Shown piece after piece: positions 9,115-16,537 of a DNA stretch of 64,000 nucleotides. The number at the start of each line of letters is the position of its first letter. The first letter of the stretch is position 1. The position numbers were made by a program, and so were the translations under genes. Under the pieces are notes generated by a model that ran no database searches, was not told the DNA's origin, and saw only the letters and a program-made list of their open reading frames with translations. The DNA is from JBBRZF01 sp038236965. GTDB lineage: Bacteria; Acidobacteriota; Terriglobia; Terriglobales; Acidobacteriaceae. The stretch is from positions 1 through 64,000 of the forward strand of contig JBBRZF010000001.1 in the NCBI GenBank assembly GCA_038236965.1, written 5' to 3'.

Positions 9115-10164
9115 TTGAAAAAGCAAATTCTTCTTATCACGTTGACGCTGATGGTCGCACTTTGCGCCACTTCGTCGTTCGCTCAAATGACGGCAACCAT
9201 TAAAGGCAAAGTCACTGACCAGGCTGGTGCTCCCATGGCCGGTGCCACCGTCGTCTACCAGAGCACCGAAAGCGGCCGTAAGTATGAGGCAAAAACTGAC
9301 AAATCCGGCGAGTACTTCCGCATGGGCGTTCAGCCTGGCACCTACAATATCCAACTGTTCAAAGACGGCCAGATGGTCTTGCACTTTGACAATGTTCACG
9401 TGAAGATCGCGGCGGAAAACAAGCAAGATATCGACCTGAAAAAAGAAGCTGGCGCCATGCAGGCACAGGTAAGCCCCGAGGAGAAGAAGCGCAGGGAGGC
9501 TGCCGCGAAGGCCAGTGAAAAGATCAAAGGTTTGAACGCCAAGTTAGCTCAGGCGGAGGAGGCCTCCAAGGCTGGCAACTGTGCACAATCCGTGCAGATT
9601 CTGCAGGAAGCAGCGCAACTCGATCCCACCCGCCACATCATTTGGGCGCGTCTAGGCGAATACCAGGTCTGCGATAAGCACTACCCGGAAGCGGTCGAAT
9701 CCTACAAGAAGGCAATCGCCATCGCACCCACGAAGGGTGAATATCACAACAATCTTGGACAAGCCCTTCTGAAGGAAAACAAGATCGACGAAGCCGTCGC
9801 CGAATACAACACGGCTGCGCAAATCGATCCGGCGGGAGCGGGTACCTACTTCTTCAATCTGGGCGCGGTACTCACCAACAAGGGCAAGTTGGACGAAGCC
9901 ATCGTCGCCTTCGACAAGTCGATCGCGGCCGATCCCAACAAGGCAGACGCCTACTACCAGAAGGGCGTCAATATGCTCGGCAAAGCAACTCTCGACAAGA
10001 ACGGTGCCATGGTTGCCCCTCCGGGCACGGCTGAGATGCTCAACAAGTACCTTGAACTGGCGCCAGATGGCCCATACGCACAGCCGGCAAAAGACCTGCT
10101 TGCCAGCATCGGAGCCAAAGTGCAGACCAGCTTCGGAGAGCGCAAGGCCACCAAGAAGAAGTAA
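9115..10164 (+). CDS. Secreted TPR protein with carboxypeptidase-regulatory-like domain
   Basis: 349 aa. A TTG start at 9115 is supported by GGAGG at 9105-9109 with 5-base spacing. Residues 1-22 are a signal peptide ending SSFA. Residues about 26-105 form a CarboxypepD_reg-like beta fold (ATIKGKVTDQAGAPMAGATV). A Lys/Glu-rich coiled stretch follows (about 115-150), then at least three TPR units (about 165-290). The C-terminus is basic (ERKATKKK). This arrangement recurs in acidobacterial periplasmic proteins; role unknown, perhaps scaffolding. It stands alone between queC and moeA and is followed by a strong hairpin terminator. Confidence 0.8.
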   Translation: MKKQILLITLTLMVALCATSSFAQMTATIKGKVTDQAGAPMAGATVVYQSTESGRKYEAKTDKSGEYFRMGVQPGTYNIQLFKDGQMVLHFDNVHVKIAAENKQDIDLKKEAGAMQAQVSPEEKKRREAAAKASEKIKGLNAKLAQAEEASKAGNCAQSVQILQEAAQLDPTRHIIWARLGEYQVCDKHYPEAVESYKKAIAIAPTKGEYHNNLGQALLKENKIDEAVAEYNTAAQIDPAGAGTYFFNLGAVLTNKGKLDEAIVAFDKSIAADPNKADAYYQKGVNMLGKATLDKNGAMVAPPGTAEMLNKYLELAPDGPYAQPAKDLLASIGAKVQTSFGERKATKKK

Positions 10165-10180
10165 ACCTGCTTCTCGATTC

Positions 10181-10214
10181 ATAACAAAGGACGGCTTCGG
10201 CCGTCCTTTGTTAT
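10181..10214 (+). terminator. 15-bp stem with TTCG tetraloop
   Basis: A perfect 15-bp inverted repeat, ATAACAAAGGACGGC with its complement, is closed by a TTCG loop. It starts 17 bp after the TPR gene stop. The 3' arm contains TTTGTT rather than a long T run, so termination strength is uncertain, but the stem itself is unambiguous. Confidence 0.8.
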
Positions 10215-10279
10215 CGCTGGCCATCGCGGCGAATGGCCGCGCCTCTCGCGCTCGGGATACAATCCGCAGCACGGAGACT

Positions 10280-11530
10280 ATGACCAATCCGCAAACACCA
10301 TCGACCCCTCTTTCGTTTTCTGACGCCCGCCATCTCGTCGAAAGATTTGCGCATGCGCAGCCAGCCCCCGACATGGAACAAGTTCCGCTCATCGCCGTCG
10401 CCGGACGCGTGCTCGCAGAAGACATCCTTGCGGACCGTGACTTCCCTCCCTTCCATCGCGTTGCGCGAGACGGATTTGCCGTGCGCGCCGAAGACCTTCG
10501 CGAAGTTCCAACCAGGCTTCGCATAACGGGCGAGATACGCGCCGGGCAATCCGCAGACGGATTCCTGCTGGGTGCCCACGAGGCCATCGAGATCATGACG
10601 GGCGCTCCCGCACCCCGAGGCGCAGACGCCGTGGTGATGGTGGAATACACGATTCGTAGCGGCGACACGGTTGAGATACAGCGCTCGATACTTTCCGGCG
10701 AGAACATCGTTCCCGCCGGCGCAGAGGGCAAAACGGGAGAGCGCTTGTTGCGGGCCGGAACGCGGATGGATCATGCGGCAATTGCTGTCGCCGCTTCGGC
10801 AGGTCACGCCAGGCTTGCTGTTTATCGACGTCCCAAAGTCTTCATACTCGCTACGGGCGATGAGATCGTGGACGTCAGTTCGACACCGCTCCCGCACCAA
10901 CTGCGAAACTCCAATTCCTACTCACTGGCCGCGCAAGTGGCCTCGGTTGGTGGAGACCCGGTGATCTTGCCCGTCGCACCGGATGAACCCGTTCGCCTGC
11001 GCGAACTCATTCGCCAAGGGCTTTCCGGCGACTTGCTGCTGCTGAGCGGAGGCGTTTCCATGGGCAAGTACGACCTCGTGGAATCCGTGCTCTCGGAATT
11101 CGACGCGGAGTTTCACTTTACCGGCGTGAAGATACAGCCGGGCAAGCCGCTCGTCTTTGGCTCGGCAAAGGGCTCCGCAAGCGGAGCGCGCAGATTCTTC
11201 TTCGGACTTCCCGGAAATCCCATCTCGACGATGGTAACGTTCGATTTGTTCGTCCGACCTATGCTGGAGGCTCTCTGCGGAACGCTTCCCCGGAAACTGG
11301 TATTCCCACTTGCGCGCCTGCAAGGTACGGTGCGCAGCAAGACCGGACTGACTCGCTTCATTCCGGCCATACTGGGAGGAGAGTTCGGCGAGCCTCGCGT
11401 GGAGTTGGCAGGCTGGAAGGGTTCTGGCGATGTCGCGGCATCGGCGCGCGCAAATTGTTATCTTGTTATCGGGCCGGAAGTGACCGCGTTCGCCGACAAT
11501 GACCTGGTGCCGGTACTTCTACGTACCTGA
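10280..11530 (+). CDS. moeA: Molybdopterin molybdenumtransferase MoeA
   Basis: Inserts molybdenum into adenylylated molybdopterin. From the ATG at 10280, preceded by ACGGAG, the protein is 416 aa, the usual MoeA length; an upstream extension in the same frame would overlap the preceding gene and terminator and is rejected. The N-terminal domain has AGRVLAEDI and [16 protein letters not shown]. The MogA-like central domain carries [14 protein letters not shown], and [12 protein letters not shown] follows. Domain IV closes the protein. moaC starts 23 bp after the stop, opening a molybdenum cofactor cluster with mogA. Confidence 0.93.
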   Translation: MTNPQTPSTPLSFSDARHLVERFAHAQPAPDMEQVPLIAVAGRVLAEDILADRDFPPFHRVARDGFAVRAEDLREVPTRLRITGEIRAGQSADGFLLGAHEAIEIMTGAPAPRGADAVVMVEYTIRSGDTVEIQRSILSGENIVPAGAEGKTGERLLRAGTRMDHAAIAVAASAGHARLAVYRRPKVFILATGDEIVDVSSTPLPHQLRNSNSYSLAAQVASVGGDPVILPVAPDEPVRLRELIRQGLSGDLLLLSGGVSMGKYDLVESVLSEFDAEFHFTGVKIQPGKPLVFGSAKGSASGARRFFFGLPGNPISTMVTFDLFVRPMLEALCGTLPRKLVFPLARLQGTVRSKTGLTRFIPAILGGEFGEPRVELAGWKGSGDVAASARANCYLVIGPEVTAFADNDLVPVLLRT

Positions 11531-11553
11531 GTGGAACAGGGACAGGAGATGGA

Positions 11554-12054
11554 ATGAAAGGCAAGCTTTCGCATTATGACGATACGGGACGCGCCGCGAT
11601 GGTGGACGTCTCGTCGAAATCCGTCTCCAAGCGCACAGCGGAAGCGTCGGCGTTTGTCGCCATGAGCGCGGAAGTGCTGGCCGCGTTGCCGAACAATCCC
11701 AAGGGCGATCCGCTGGAGATTGCGCGAGTGGCCGGAATCATGGCGGCCAAACGCACGGCTGAGCTTATCCCTCTGTGCCACCCGGTGCCGCTGGCGCACG
11801 TTGATGTGCGGGCGGAGCTATGCGAGAATGGCGTCGCCATCACCTCGCGAGTATCCACGACGGCGGTGACCGGAGTGGAAATGGAAGCCCTGGTGGCCGC
11901 ATCCGTGGCCGCACTCACCGTTTACGATATGTGCAAGGCGCTGGACAAGGGCATAGAGATCCGCGAAGTGGTACTCCGGAGTAAGACCGGAGGAAAGAGC
12001 GGGGACTATCACCGCAAGGCGCAAGCCTCCGCGCCGAGAGTGAAGAAGAAGTAA
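11554..12054 (+). CDS. moaC: Cyclic pyranopterin monophosphate synthase MoaC
   Basis: Second half of the first step of molybdenum cofactor synthesis, forming cPMP from the MoaA product; 166 aa. Family signatures are [16 protein letters not shown] near the N-terminus, [15 protein letters not shown] in the middle and [23 protein letters not shown] near the C-terminus, with the conserved KSGDY motif following. It follows moeA and is separated by 5 bp from the response regulator gene, which suggests shared transcription of moeA, moaC, the regulator and mogA. moaA is not in the window. Confidence 0.95.
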   Translation: MKGKLSHYDDTGRAAMVDVSSKSVSKRTAEASAFVAMSAEVLAALPNNPKGDPLEIARVAGIMAAKRTAELIPLCHPVPLAHVDVRAELCENGVAITSRVSTTAVTGVEMEALVAASVAALTVYDMCKALDKGIEIREVVLRSKTGGKSGDYHRKAQASAPRVKKK

Positions 12055-12059
12055 TCGCA

Positions 12060-12827
12060 ATGGCCGCCAACGTCAAGGTCCTGCTCGTGGATGACAACCC
12101 GATGGTGCTGGGGATGCTCCAGCAGGCGCTTGCGCCGATGGCGGAACTCATCATCGCGCACGACGGTGCCGAGGCCCTGATGCTGGCCATCGACCAGCCG
12201 CCCGACCTGGTCATCAGCGACTACCAGATGAAGGGCATGGACGGACGCCAACTGGTGGAGATGCTGAAGTCGCGTCCCGCCACGTCGCGCGTTCCGGTCG
12301 TCATGCTGGCCAGCAAATCCGATATCAGCGAGAAGCTCAAGATGGTGGCCGACCGCGTGGAGGATTTCATCGAGAAGCCGTTCTTCATCAAGGAGACGGC
12401 GACGCGCTTCAAGCGCATCATCGACCGCATTGCGCTGGAGAAGATGGCCCGCGAGGTTCCGGGCGAAAGCGTGGTGCGCGGCAGCCTTTCGCAGATGAAC
12501 GTGATCGACCTGCTGCAATCGCTGGAACTCGGGCACAAGACCTGCAAGCTGACGCTGCATTACGAAGCGGAACGCTGCGAGATCTACTGTTCCGAGGGAC
12601 AGATCAATCACGCGCTCTACGGCGAACTAAAGGGTGACGCTGCCGTTTACAAGGTGCTTACCTGGCTGACGGGAAGCTTCGAGATTGATTTCGCTTCCAG
12701 CAGTTCATTGCAAACCACGTCGCGCTCGACGCAGGGATTGTTGATGGAAGGCCTGCGACTGCTCGACGAGGCGAACCGCGATTCCGAAGAGGACAATGTC
12801 CTCGATGGCCGAGCAGACGATGTCTGA
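12060..12827 (+). CDS. Response regulator with DUF4388 (PATAN-like) output domain
   Basis: 255 aa. Residues 1-125 are a receiver domain: VLLVDDNP acidic pair, phosphoacceptor Asp in DLVISDYQMKGMDG, and Lys in IEKPFF. Residues about 140-240 form a DUF4388 domain (GSLSQMNVIDLLQSLELGHKTCKLTLHY, then GQINHALYGELKGDAAVYKVLTWLTGSFEID). Such proteins carry no DNA-binding domain and are thought to act through protein contacts in motility or polarity signalling in Myxococcota, Acidobacteria and others. It sits 5 bp after moaC and its end overlaps the first possible start of mogA by 32 bp. Why it lies in a cofactor cluster is unclear. Confidence 0.88.
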   Translation: MAANVKVLLVDDNPMVLGMLQQALAPMAELIIAHDGAEALMLAIDQPPDLVISDYQMKGMDGRQLVEMLKSRPATSRVPVVMLASKSDISEKLKMVADRVEDFIEKPFFIKETATRFKRIIDRIALEKMAREVPGESVVRGSLSQMNVIDLLQSLELGHKTCKLTLHYEAERCEIYCSEGQINHALYGELKGDAAVYKVLTWLTGSFEIDFASSSSLQTTSRSTQGLLMEGLRLLDEANRDSEEDNVLDGRADDV

Positions 12828-13359
12828 GTTGACGATGGCTGAGTTGACGATGGCTGACCTGAAGACGCCTGAGCAGACGATGGCCGAGCTAACGGCGGCC
12901 GTGCTGACGGTCAGCGACTCCAGCGCAGCTGGGGTGCGCGCGGACTTGTCGGGGCCTGCGGTTGCTGCGGCGCTCACAGAAAGTAAGTTCGCTGTTGTCG
13001 CCGCGGAAATCGTGAGCGACGAACGCCACGATATCGAAGCGGCCATCTTGCGCCTGGCCTCCAAGGCGCGGTTGGTGGTTACCACGGGGGGCACCGGACT
13101 GGCTCCCCGGGATGTGACTCCGGAAGCCACGCGCAACGTCTGCTCGCGGATGGTGGAAGGGCTGGCCGAGCGCATGCGCGCCGATGGACTCAGCAAGACG
13201 AAGTACGCATCGCTGAGTCGCGCCGTGTGCGGCGTCTGCGGGACGTCGCTGGTGGTGAACCTTCCGGGCAGTCCGAAGGGCGCGGTGGAATCTCTGGTGT
13301 CCATCCTCGACGTGCTTCCGCACGCGCTGGATTTGCTGGTCGGCAATACCAAGCACTAA
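12796..13359 (+). CDS. mogA: Molybdopterin adenylyltransferase MogA/MoaB with repeat-expanded N-terminus
   Basis: Adenylylates molybdopterin before MoeA acts. The conserved fold begins at AAVLTVSDSS and includes VVTTGGTGLAPRDVTPEAT and NLPGSPKGAVES. At 187 aa from the first ATG it is longer than usual because about 33 extra N-terminal residues are pentapeptide repeats (MAEQT, MSELT, MAELT, MADLK, TPEQT, MAELT). Each repeat brings its own ATG, so starts at 12796, 12805, 12820, 12835, 12850 and 12880 are all possible. The first overlaps the response regulator gene; the later ones fit the core family length better. The true start is undecided. Confidence 0.88.
   Translation: MSSMAEQTMSELTMAELTMADLKTPEQTMAELTAAVLTVSDSSAAGVRADLSGPAVAAALTESKFAVVAAEIVSDERHDIEAAILRLASKARLVVTTGGTGLAPRDVTPEATRNVCSRMVEGLAERMRADGLSKTKYASLSRAVCGVCGTSLVVNLPGSPKGAVESLVSILDVLPHALDLLVGNTKH
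12805..12909 (+). repeat. 15-bp tandem repeat in the mogA 5' end
   Basis: Seven 15-bp units run in frame: the type unit is ATGGCTGAGTTGACG, with variants ATGGCCGAGCAGACG, ATGTCTGAGTTGACG, ATGGCTGACCTGAAG, ACGCCTGAGCAGACG and ATGGCCGAGCTAACG. The last unit, GCGGCCGTGCTGACG, already belongs to the conserved MogA start (AAVLT), which suggests the array grew by duplicating the native 5' codons. Confidence 0.85.
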
Positions 13360-13476
13360 TCTGTAGGCAATCCGGGGTCGCGTTAGTCAGTTGCCAGTTG
13401 CCGGTTGCCTGTAAAGGGCAAAGTCAAAGGCCCGCGCTGATGGGGACCTCCCCCCTGTTTTTCTACTTTTTAAATT

Positions 13477-13559
13477 CCTTGTTTTCAATATTTTAGCGGG
13501 AAGAGGCCGGTAAAATATTGAGCTGTATGGCTTTAGAGATCAAATTATTGAAAACAAGG
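13477..13559. repeat. Nested inverted repeat core of element A
   Basis: CCTTGTTTTCAATA at 13477-13490 is repeated exactly in inverse at 13546-13559. Inside, AATATTTTA (13487-13495) pairs with TAAAATATT (13511-13519) around a purine-rich loop containing GCGGGAAGAGG. In copy B the left half, including the loop, is nearly identical (56187-56231) while the right half has diverged. Confidence 0.8.
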
Positions 13560-13561
13560 CA

Positions 13562-13596
13562 GTTGCCGGTTGTCAGTTGCCAGTTGCCAGTTGCCG
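13562..13596. repeat. Heptamer array, unit GTTGCCN
   Basis: Five units: GTTGCCG, GTTGTCA, GTTGCCA, GTTGCCA, GTTGCCG. The same unit forms the array at 13390-13410 on the other side of the core, so both arrays of this copy share a consensus that copy B lacks. Confidence 0.8.
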
Positions 13597-13621
13597 GTAA
13601 GGGCAAAGTCAAAATCAAATC

Positions 13622-13650
13622 AAAGGCCGCGTGGATGGGGCGCGGCCTTT
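13622..13650 (+). terminator. GC hairpin of element A, terminator-like
   Basis: AAAGGCCGCG and CGCGGCCTTT form a perfect 10-bp stem around a 9-base loop, followed by TTTGTGTTGATC. The equivalent hairpin in copy B is at 56024-56050 with almost the same arms. It could terminate transcription from mogA, but its conservation between copies suggests it is also part of the repeat element. Confidence 0.6.
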
Positions 13651-13671
13651 GTGTTGATCTCTATATCTAGT

Positions 13672-13890
13672 ATGACAGATTGGAGGGGTTCAACTGGACA
13701 TCGGGAGGGAGAAAATTTTCTGTTTGGAATGAGAGACTTAGCTAGTTTTGGAGGCATGGAGGGGCTTGACAAGAAATTGAGGCGATTGAGTTATTGGGTC
13801 ATTTGGTGGTTGAAGGCGACAGTCAACATCCACCACGGAGACACGGAGACGCGGAGAGAAACAAATTGGGGCAGAGGGAGTGGTGGATAG
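13672..13890 (+). CDS. Short ORF of repeat element A, coding status uncertain
   Basis: 72 codons from ATGACA. The start of the translation (MTDWRGSTGH, then LFGMRDL and GLDKKL) matches the ORF in copy B (MTHGRGSTGH, LFGISRL, GLDKIL) at the same spacing and without gaps over about 40 codons; after that the two diverge. In this copy the remainder runs into a CACGGAGA repeat. No ribosome-binding site is evident and no known domain was recognised. Conservation could equally reflect a structured DNA or RNA element, so coding is only a possibility. Confidence 0.25.
   Translation: MTDWRGSTGHREGENFLFGMRDLASFGGMEGLDKKLRRLSYWVIWWLKATVNIHHGDTETRRETNWGRGSGG
13834..13857. repeat. Octamer repeat CACGGAGA
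   Basis: Three 8-bp units, CACGGAGA, CACGGAGA and CGCGGAGA, in the gap between element A and the next gene. Similar CACGGAGA runs are a recurring intergenic repeat in unrelated bacteria, as I recall. The rest of this gap up to 13916 shows nothing recognisable. Confidence 0.6.
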
Positions 13891-13916
13891 GAGGAGCAGA
13901 GTAGCGGTTGCGTCGC

Positions 13917-14630
13917 TCAGTATTTATGCAGGCCCAATCCCCAGATTTCGAGGCCCCGGCTGTAGTCGCCGTCCGTTCGGTCGTATTCGACCATCCTCCA
14001 AATCCCGCGACCGAGGTCTTTGCCCATCGTCCACGGGGGCTGTTGAATGACCCATGCACCATTGCCATGCTGTGACACGATTCTGTTGAGAATCGCACGC
14101 ACGGTAGCGTTCTTCATCTCGAACGGTTCAATCCTGAAGTTACGATTTCCGCCCGGATCATCACCCGCGATGCCCCCATGGTCGGGATTCAAGACAAAGA
14201 ACAACTTGATATGGAGAGCACGCGAAGCCTCGCGCATCGTTGTTTCGTCAACTTTGAACTTCGGTATCCGGGTGTTCAGCAGGTTCCGTTTGCCGACCAT
14301 TGCGCCGTCATGGGTGACAGTGACCACCTGTCCGTCAGTTGACCACCGATACCCGAGGGGCTCCGTGATCGCGTCGAATACCTCCGCCATCGTGCGGTCT
14401 CGAAGCTGGATGGTGGTGCGATTTTGGAATGCCGCCGCGTCGATGTATTCGATTCCAATGCCGATGTGCTCTTGCTGTCCAAACATCAGGAGGGCATCCA
14501 TCATGTTGCGGTCGTGCACTTCGAAGAACGCAACTCGGCGCGAGACATTGACTGGAGGGGCAGGATGGGTCTGCCCGGGAATTACTCCGTACGCGCAAAC
14601 GAACACCACGACGAGAACAGCATTCCGCAT
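13917..14630 (-). CDS. Secreted protein with STN-like domain, unknown function
   Basis: 237 aa from the ATG at 14630, which places a signal peptide (MRNAVLVVVFVCAYGVIPGQ) at the very N-terminus; a longer start at 14699 would bury it. Residues about 35-95 (FFEVHDRNMMDALLMFGQQEHIGIGIEYID, then TMAEVFDAITEPLGYRWSTDGQVVTV) resemble the STN/secretin short N-terminal fold: two short beta-alpha units used by secretins and TonB receptors. The rest is not recognised. Quoted segments are overlapping motifs, not a full domain call. The gene is isolated between two repeat-rich gaps and has less GC bias than its neighbours. Confidence 0.6.
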   Translation of the reverse strand: MRNAVLVVVFVCAYGVIPGQTHPAPPVNVSRRVAFFEVHDRNMMDALLMFGQQEHIGIGIEYIDAAAFQNRTTIQLRDRTMAEVFDAITEPLGYRWSTDGQVVTVTHDGAMVGKRNLLNTRIPKFKVDETTMREASRALHIKLFFVLNPDHGGIAGDDPGGNRNFRIEPFEMKNATVRAILNRIVSQHGNGAWVIQQPPWTMGKDLGRGIWRMVEYDRTDGDYSRGLEIWGLGLHKY

Positions 14631-14639
14631 TCGGCTATA

Positions 14640-15056
14640 GACACCATACGGCGGGAATAGGTTCCATCCCGTGGTTACCCGATGTATGGGCACTTTCATC
14701 CATTGGTTCCGTGAACGACCGGAAATGTACCCCGGGTTGCACCTGGGGCTAGGCTCGGGCCGTGCCTACGGCACTCAGTGCCAAATGCCAAACCTGAGGC
14801 GAGCTTCGCTCGCCTGCCACGGACGAGGGCGTCCGGGCCCACGCGAACGGAGCACGACCCACACGAACTCGGACCATGCGAGCAGACTAGCGCGACCAGA
14901 CCAGTGCGAGGCGACCGGGCCCACGCGAACTCGGCCTACGCGAAATCGGCCTACGCGAAATCGGCCTACGCGAACTCGGCCTACGCGAAATCGGCCTACG
15001 CGAAATCCAGAGCGAGGGAGTCCGGGCCCACGCGAACGGCCACGCGATCACCGTGT
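14640..15056. other. Repeat- and hairpin-rich intergenic region
   Basis: No supported gene. Contents: a CCCCGGG-TTGCA-CCTGGGG imperfect inverted repeat near 14732; a perfect 8-bp hairpin AGGCGAGC-TTC-GCTCGCCT at 14797-14815; a 20-bp direct repeat GTCCGGGCCCACGCGAACGG at 14831-14850 and 15020-15039; and between these a 15-bp tandem array. An open frame through the array encodes AKSAY repeats but continues antisense into the LOG gene and is not believed to be a gene. Confidence 0.6.
14922..15010. repeat. 15-bp tandem repeat CTACGCGAAATCGGC
   Basis: Six units: a first partial CACGCGAACTCGGC, then CTACGCGAAATCGGC twice, CTACGCGAACTCGGC, CTACGCGAAATCGGC and a final CTACGCGAAATCCAG. The A/C variants (GAAATC or GAACTC) alternate in a pattern suggesting duplication of multi-unit blocks. 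The array lies just downstream of the LOG gene stop (minus strand). Confidence 0.85.
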
Positions 15057-15944
15057 TTACGGCAGTGTCTTGGCGATTTCCGGCGCGCTGTCTTTCGGCT
15101 TCAGGTGCGCGGCTTCCAGGTGGTGTCGGGTGAGGTGTTCTTTCAGAAGTTCGAAGCCTTCTTCCGGCGTGTCCACGTAATGGAAGAGATTCACGTCTTC
15201 CGGAGAGATGGTTCCGTATTCGGCTAGGGCCTCGATGTTGAAGATCTTCTTCCAATATTCTTTTCCGTAGATGAGGACGGTGATCTTTTTCGCCAGCTTT
15301 TGCGTTTGCGCGAGGGTGAGGATTTCGAACATTTCGTCGAGTGTGCCGAAGCCTCCGGGGAAGACGACCAGCGCTTTCGCCAGGTAGGCGAACCACAGTT
15401 TGCGCATGAAGAAGTAGTGGAACTCGAAGTTGAGCGATGGGGTGATGTAGGGGTTCGGCATCTGCTCGAAGGGCAGCGCGATGTTGAGTCCGATGGTTTT
15501 GCCGCCGGCTTCGCGCGCGCCGAGATTCGCGGCTTCCATGATTCCGGGGCCGCCGCCGGTGGTGACGACAAAGCGATGTCGCTTGGACTGTATGGTCTTG
15601 GTCCACTCCGTCAGCAGGAAGGCCATGCGTCGGGCGTCTTCGTAGTAGCGTGCCATCTCCACGGCCATGCGTGCGCGCTTGATCTGTTCTTCAGGCGGCG
15701 TGGGTTCGGCGGAGCCGGGTTTTTGCAGCAACAGGAGCGCGTCCTCTTCCGCGTTGCGCGAGTGGAAGCGGGCGGAACCGAAGAAGACTACGGTGTCCTG
15801 AATCTTTTCCCGGCGAAAGCGAGCCAGTGGCTCGGCGTATTCGGAGATGATGCGCAGGGGGCGTCCTTCCGGACCTTGCAGGAAAGGGATGTTTTCGTAG
15901 GCGAGGGGAGCGCGAAAGTTATTCGGATTTTTTAGGTCGTCCAT
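15057..15944 (-). CDS. LOG-family (TIGR00730-like) Rossmann-fold protein
   Basis: 295 aa. The diagnostic LOG motif PGGxGTxxE is present as FPGGFGTLDE, preceded by the nucleotide-binding TTGGGPGIMEAAN. The family hydrolyses nucleotide 5'-monophosphates to base and ribose phosphate (cytokinin activation in plants; PpnN-like nucleosidases in bacteria). The extra N-terminal 60-70 residues and the motif MRKLWFAYLAKALVV put it in the longer bacterial group. It follows the small membrane protein gene with a 112-bp gap on the same strand. The exact nucleotide substrate is unknown. Confidence 0.85.
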   Translation of the reverse strand: MDDLKNPNNFRAPLAYENIPFLQGPEGRPLRIISEYAEPLARFRREKIQDTVVFFGSARFHSRNAEEDALLLLQKPGSAEPTPPEEQIKRARMAVEMARYYEDARRMAFLLTEWTKTIQSKRHRFVVTTGGGPGIMEAANLGAREAGGKTIGLNIALPFEQMPNPYITPSLNFEFHYFFMRKLWFAYLAKALVVFPGGFGTLDEMFEILTLAQTQKLAKKITVLIYGKEYWKKIFNIEALAEYGTISPEDVNLFHYVDTPEEGFELLKEHLTRHHLEAAHLKPKDSAPEIAKTLP

Positions 15945-16056
15945 GTACCAGCTCTTACCTGAGTACCACGCCTGTATAGATGCAGTAGAAAGTTGGTGCG
16001 CGTGGCACAGAAAGCATACAGAAGGCGAGCGGAGCGAGATAGTTGTTTCGGAGGTT

Positions 16057-16527
16057 CTACTTCGCGGGGCGTGGGGTCTCGCGATAATGCACGGCTTCCC
16101 AGATGCCGAGCCAGATGTCGAGTAAGCCGATGCCCGTCACTGCGCCGCGCACAAAATTCTGTACCAGGAACGCCTTGATGATGGGATACGCGACGACGAG
16201 TCCGTTCTCCGTCCAGACGCGCGTCCAGGGAAGGATGGCGAGGAGCATGCCGATCTCGATACAGAAGATGACATAGATAACGAGCGAGATGCGGTGCATC
16301 CAGAGGACGACCGAAGGGTGTCCGTCCGCTTCAGGTTGCTGACGCGGTGGGACAAGCGTAGGCCCGGAGCCAGCGGGCGGTGCGGGTTCGCTGAAATTGT
16401 CCAGTGGCTGGGTCCCCATCGCGGAGTTGGATTCCTTTCCATACCCCACGGATGTCACAGGGGTACGCCAACTCTCGTTCGGCGTCGTGCTGGGCGCTTC
16501 CCCCTTGGGGTCGTGTGTAGGATACAT
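16057..16527 (-). CDS. Small membrane protein, unknown
   Basis: 156 aa. The first 70 residues are Pro-, Thr- and Ser-rich and probably disordered. Two hydrophobic segments follow: about residues 75-98 (LWMHRISLVIYVIFCIEIGM) and about 118-140 (VRGAVTGIGLLDIWLGIW). The chain ends with a short polar tail. It starts 10 bp after the stop of the large TPR protein gene on the same strand, so it is probably co-transcribed. I do not recognise a family; the architecture suggests a two-helix inner-membrane protein. Confidence 0.65.
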   Translation of the reverse strand: MYPTHDPKGEAPSTTPNESWRTPVTSVGYGKESNSAMGTQPLDNFSEPAPPAGSGPTLVPPRQQPEADGHPSVVLWMHRISLVIYVIFCIEIGMLLAILPWTRVWTENGLVVAYPIIKAFLVQNFVRGAVTGIGLLDIWLGIWEAVHYRETPRPAK

Positions 16528-16537
16528 AAATAGGATT

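Larger units (their letters stand above)
13390..13800 (+). repeat. Composite intergenic repeat element, copy A
   Basis: Fills most of the gap after mogA. In order: three GTTGCCN heptamers (13390-13410); a C-rich tract; an AT stem-loop core (13477-13559); five more GTTGCCN-like heptamers (13562-13596); a GC hairpin (13622-13650); TATCTAGT and a short ORF from ATGACA (13672); and a block with TTTGGAATGAGAG and GGGGCTTGACAAGAA. The same parts in the same order occur on the minus strand at about 55890-56342. It has no transposase and no recognised family name. Boundaries are approximate. Confidence 0.72.

Noticed and set aside
14922..15010. CRISPR-like array
   Set aside because: Units are directly adjacent without spacers; it is a simple tandem repeat, and no cas gene is present.
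14778..15227. Open frame with AKSAY/ANSAY repeats
   Set aside because: The repeats come from the 15-bp tandem array, and the frame continues antisense through the LOG gene. No ribosome-binding site or domain.
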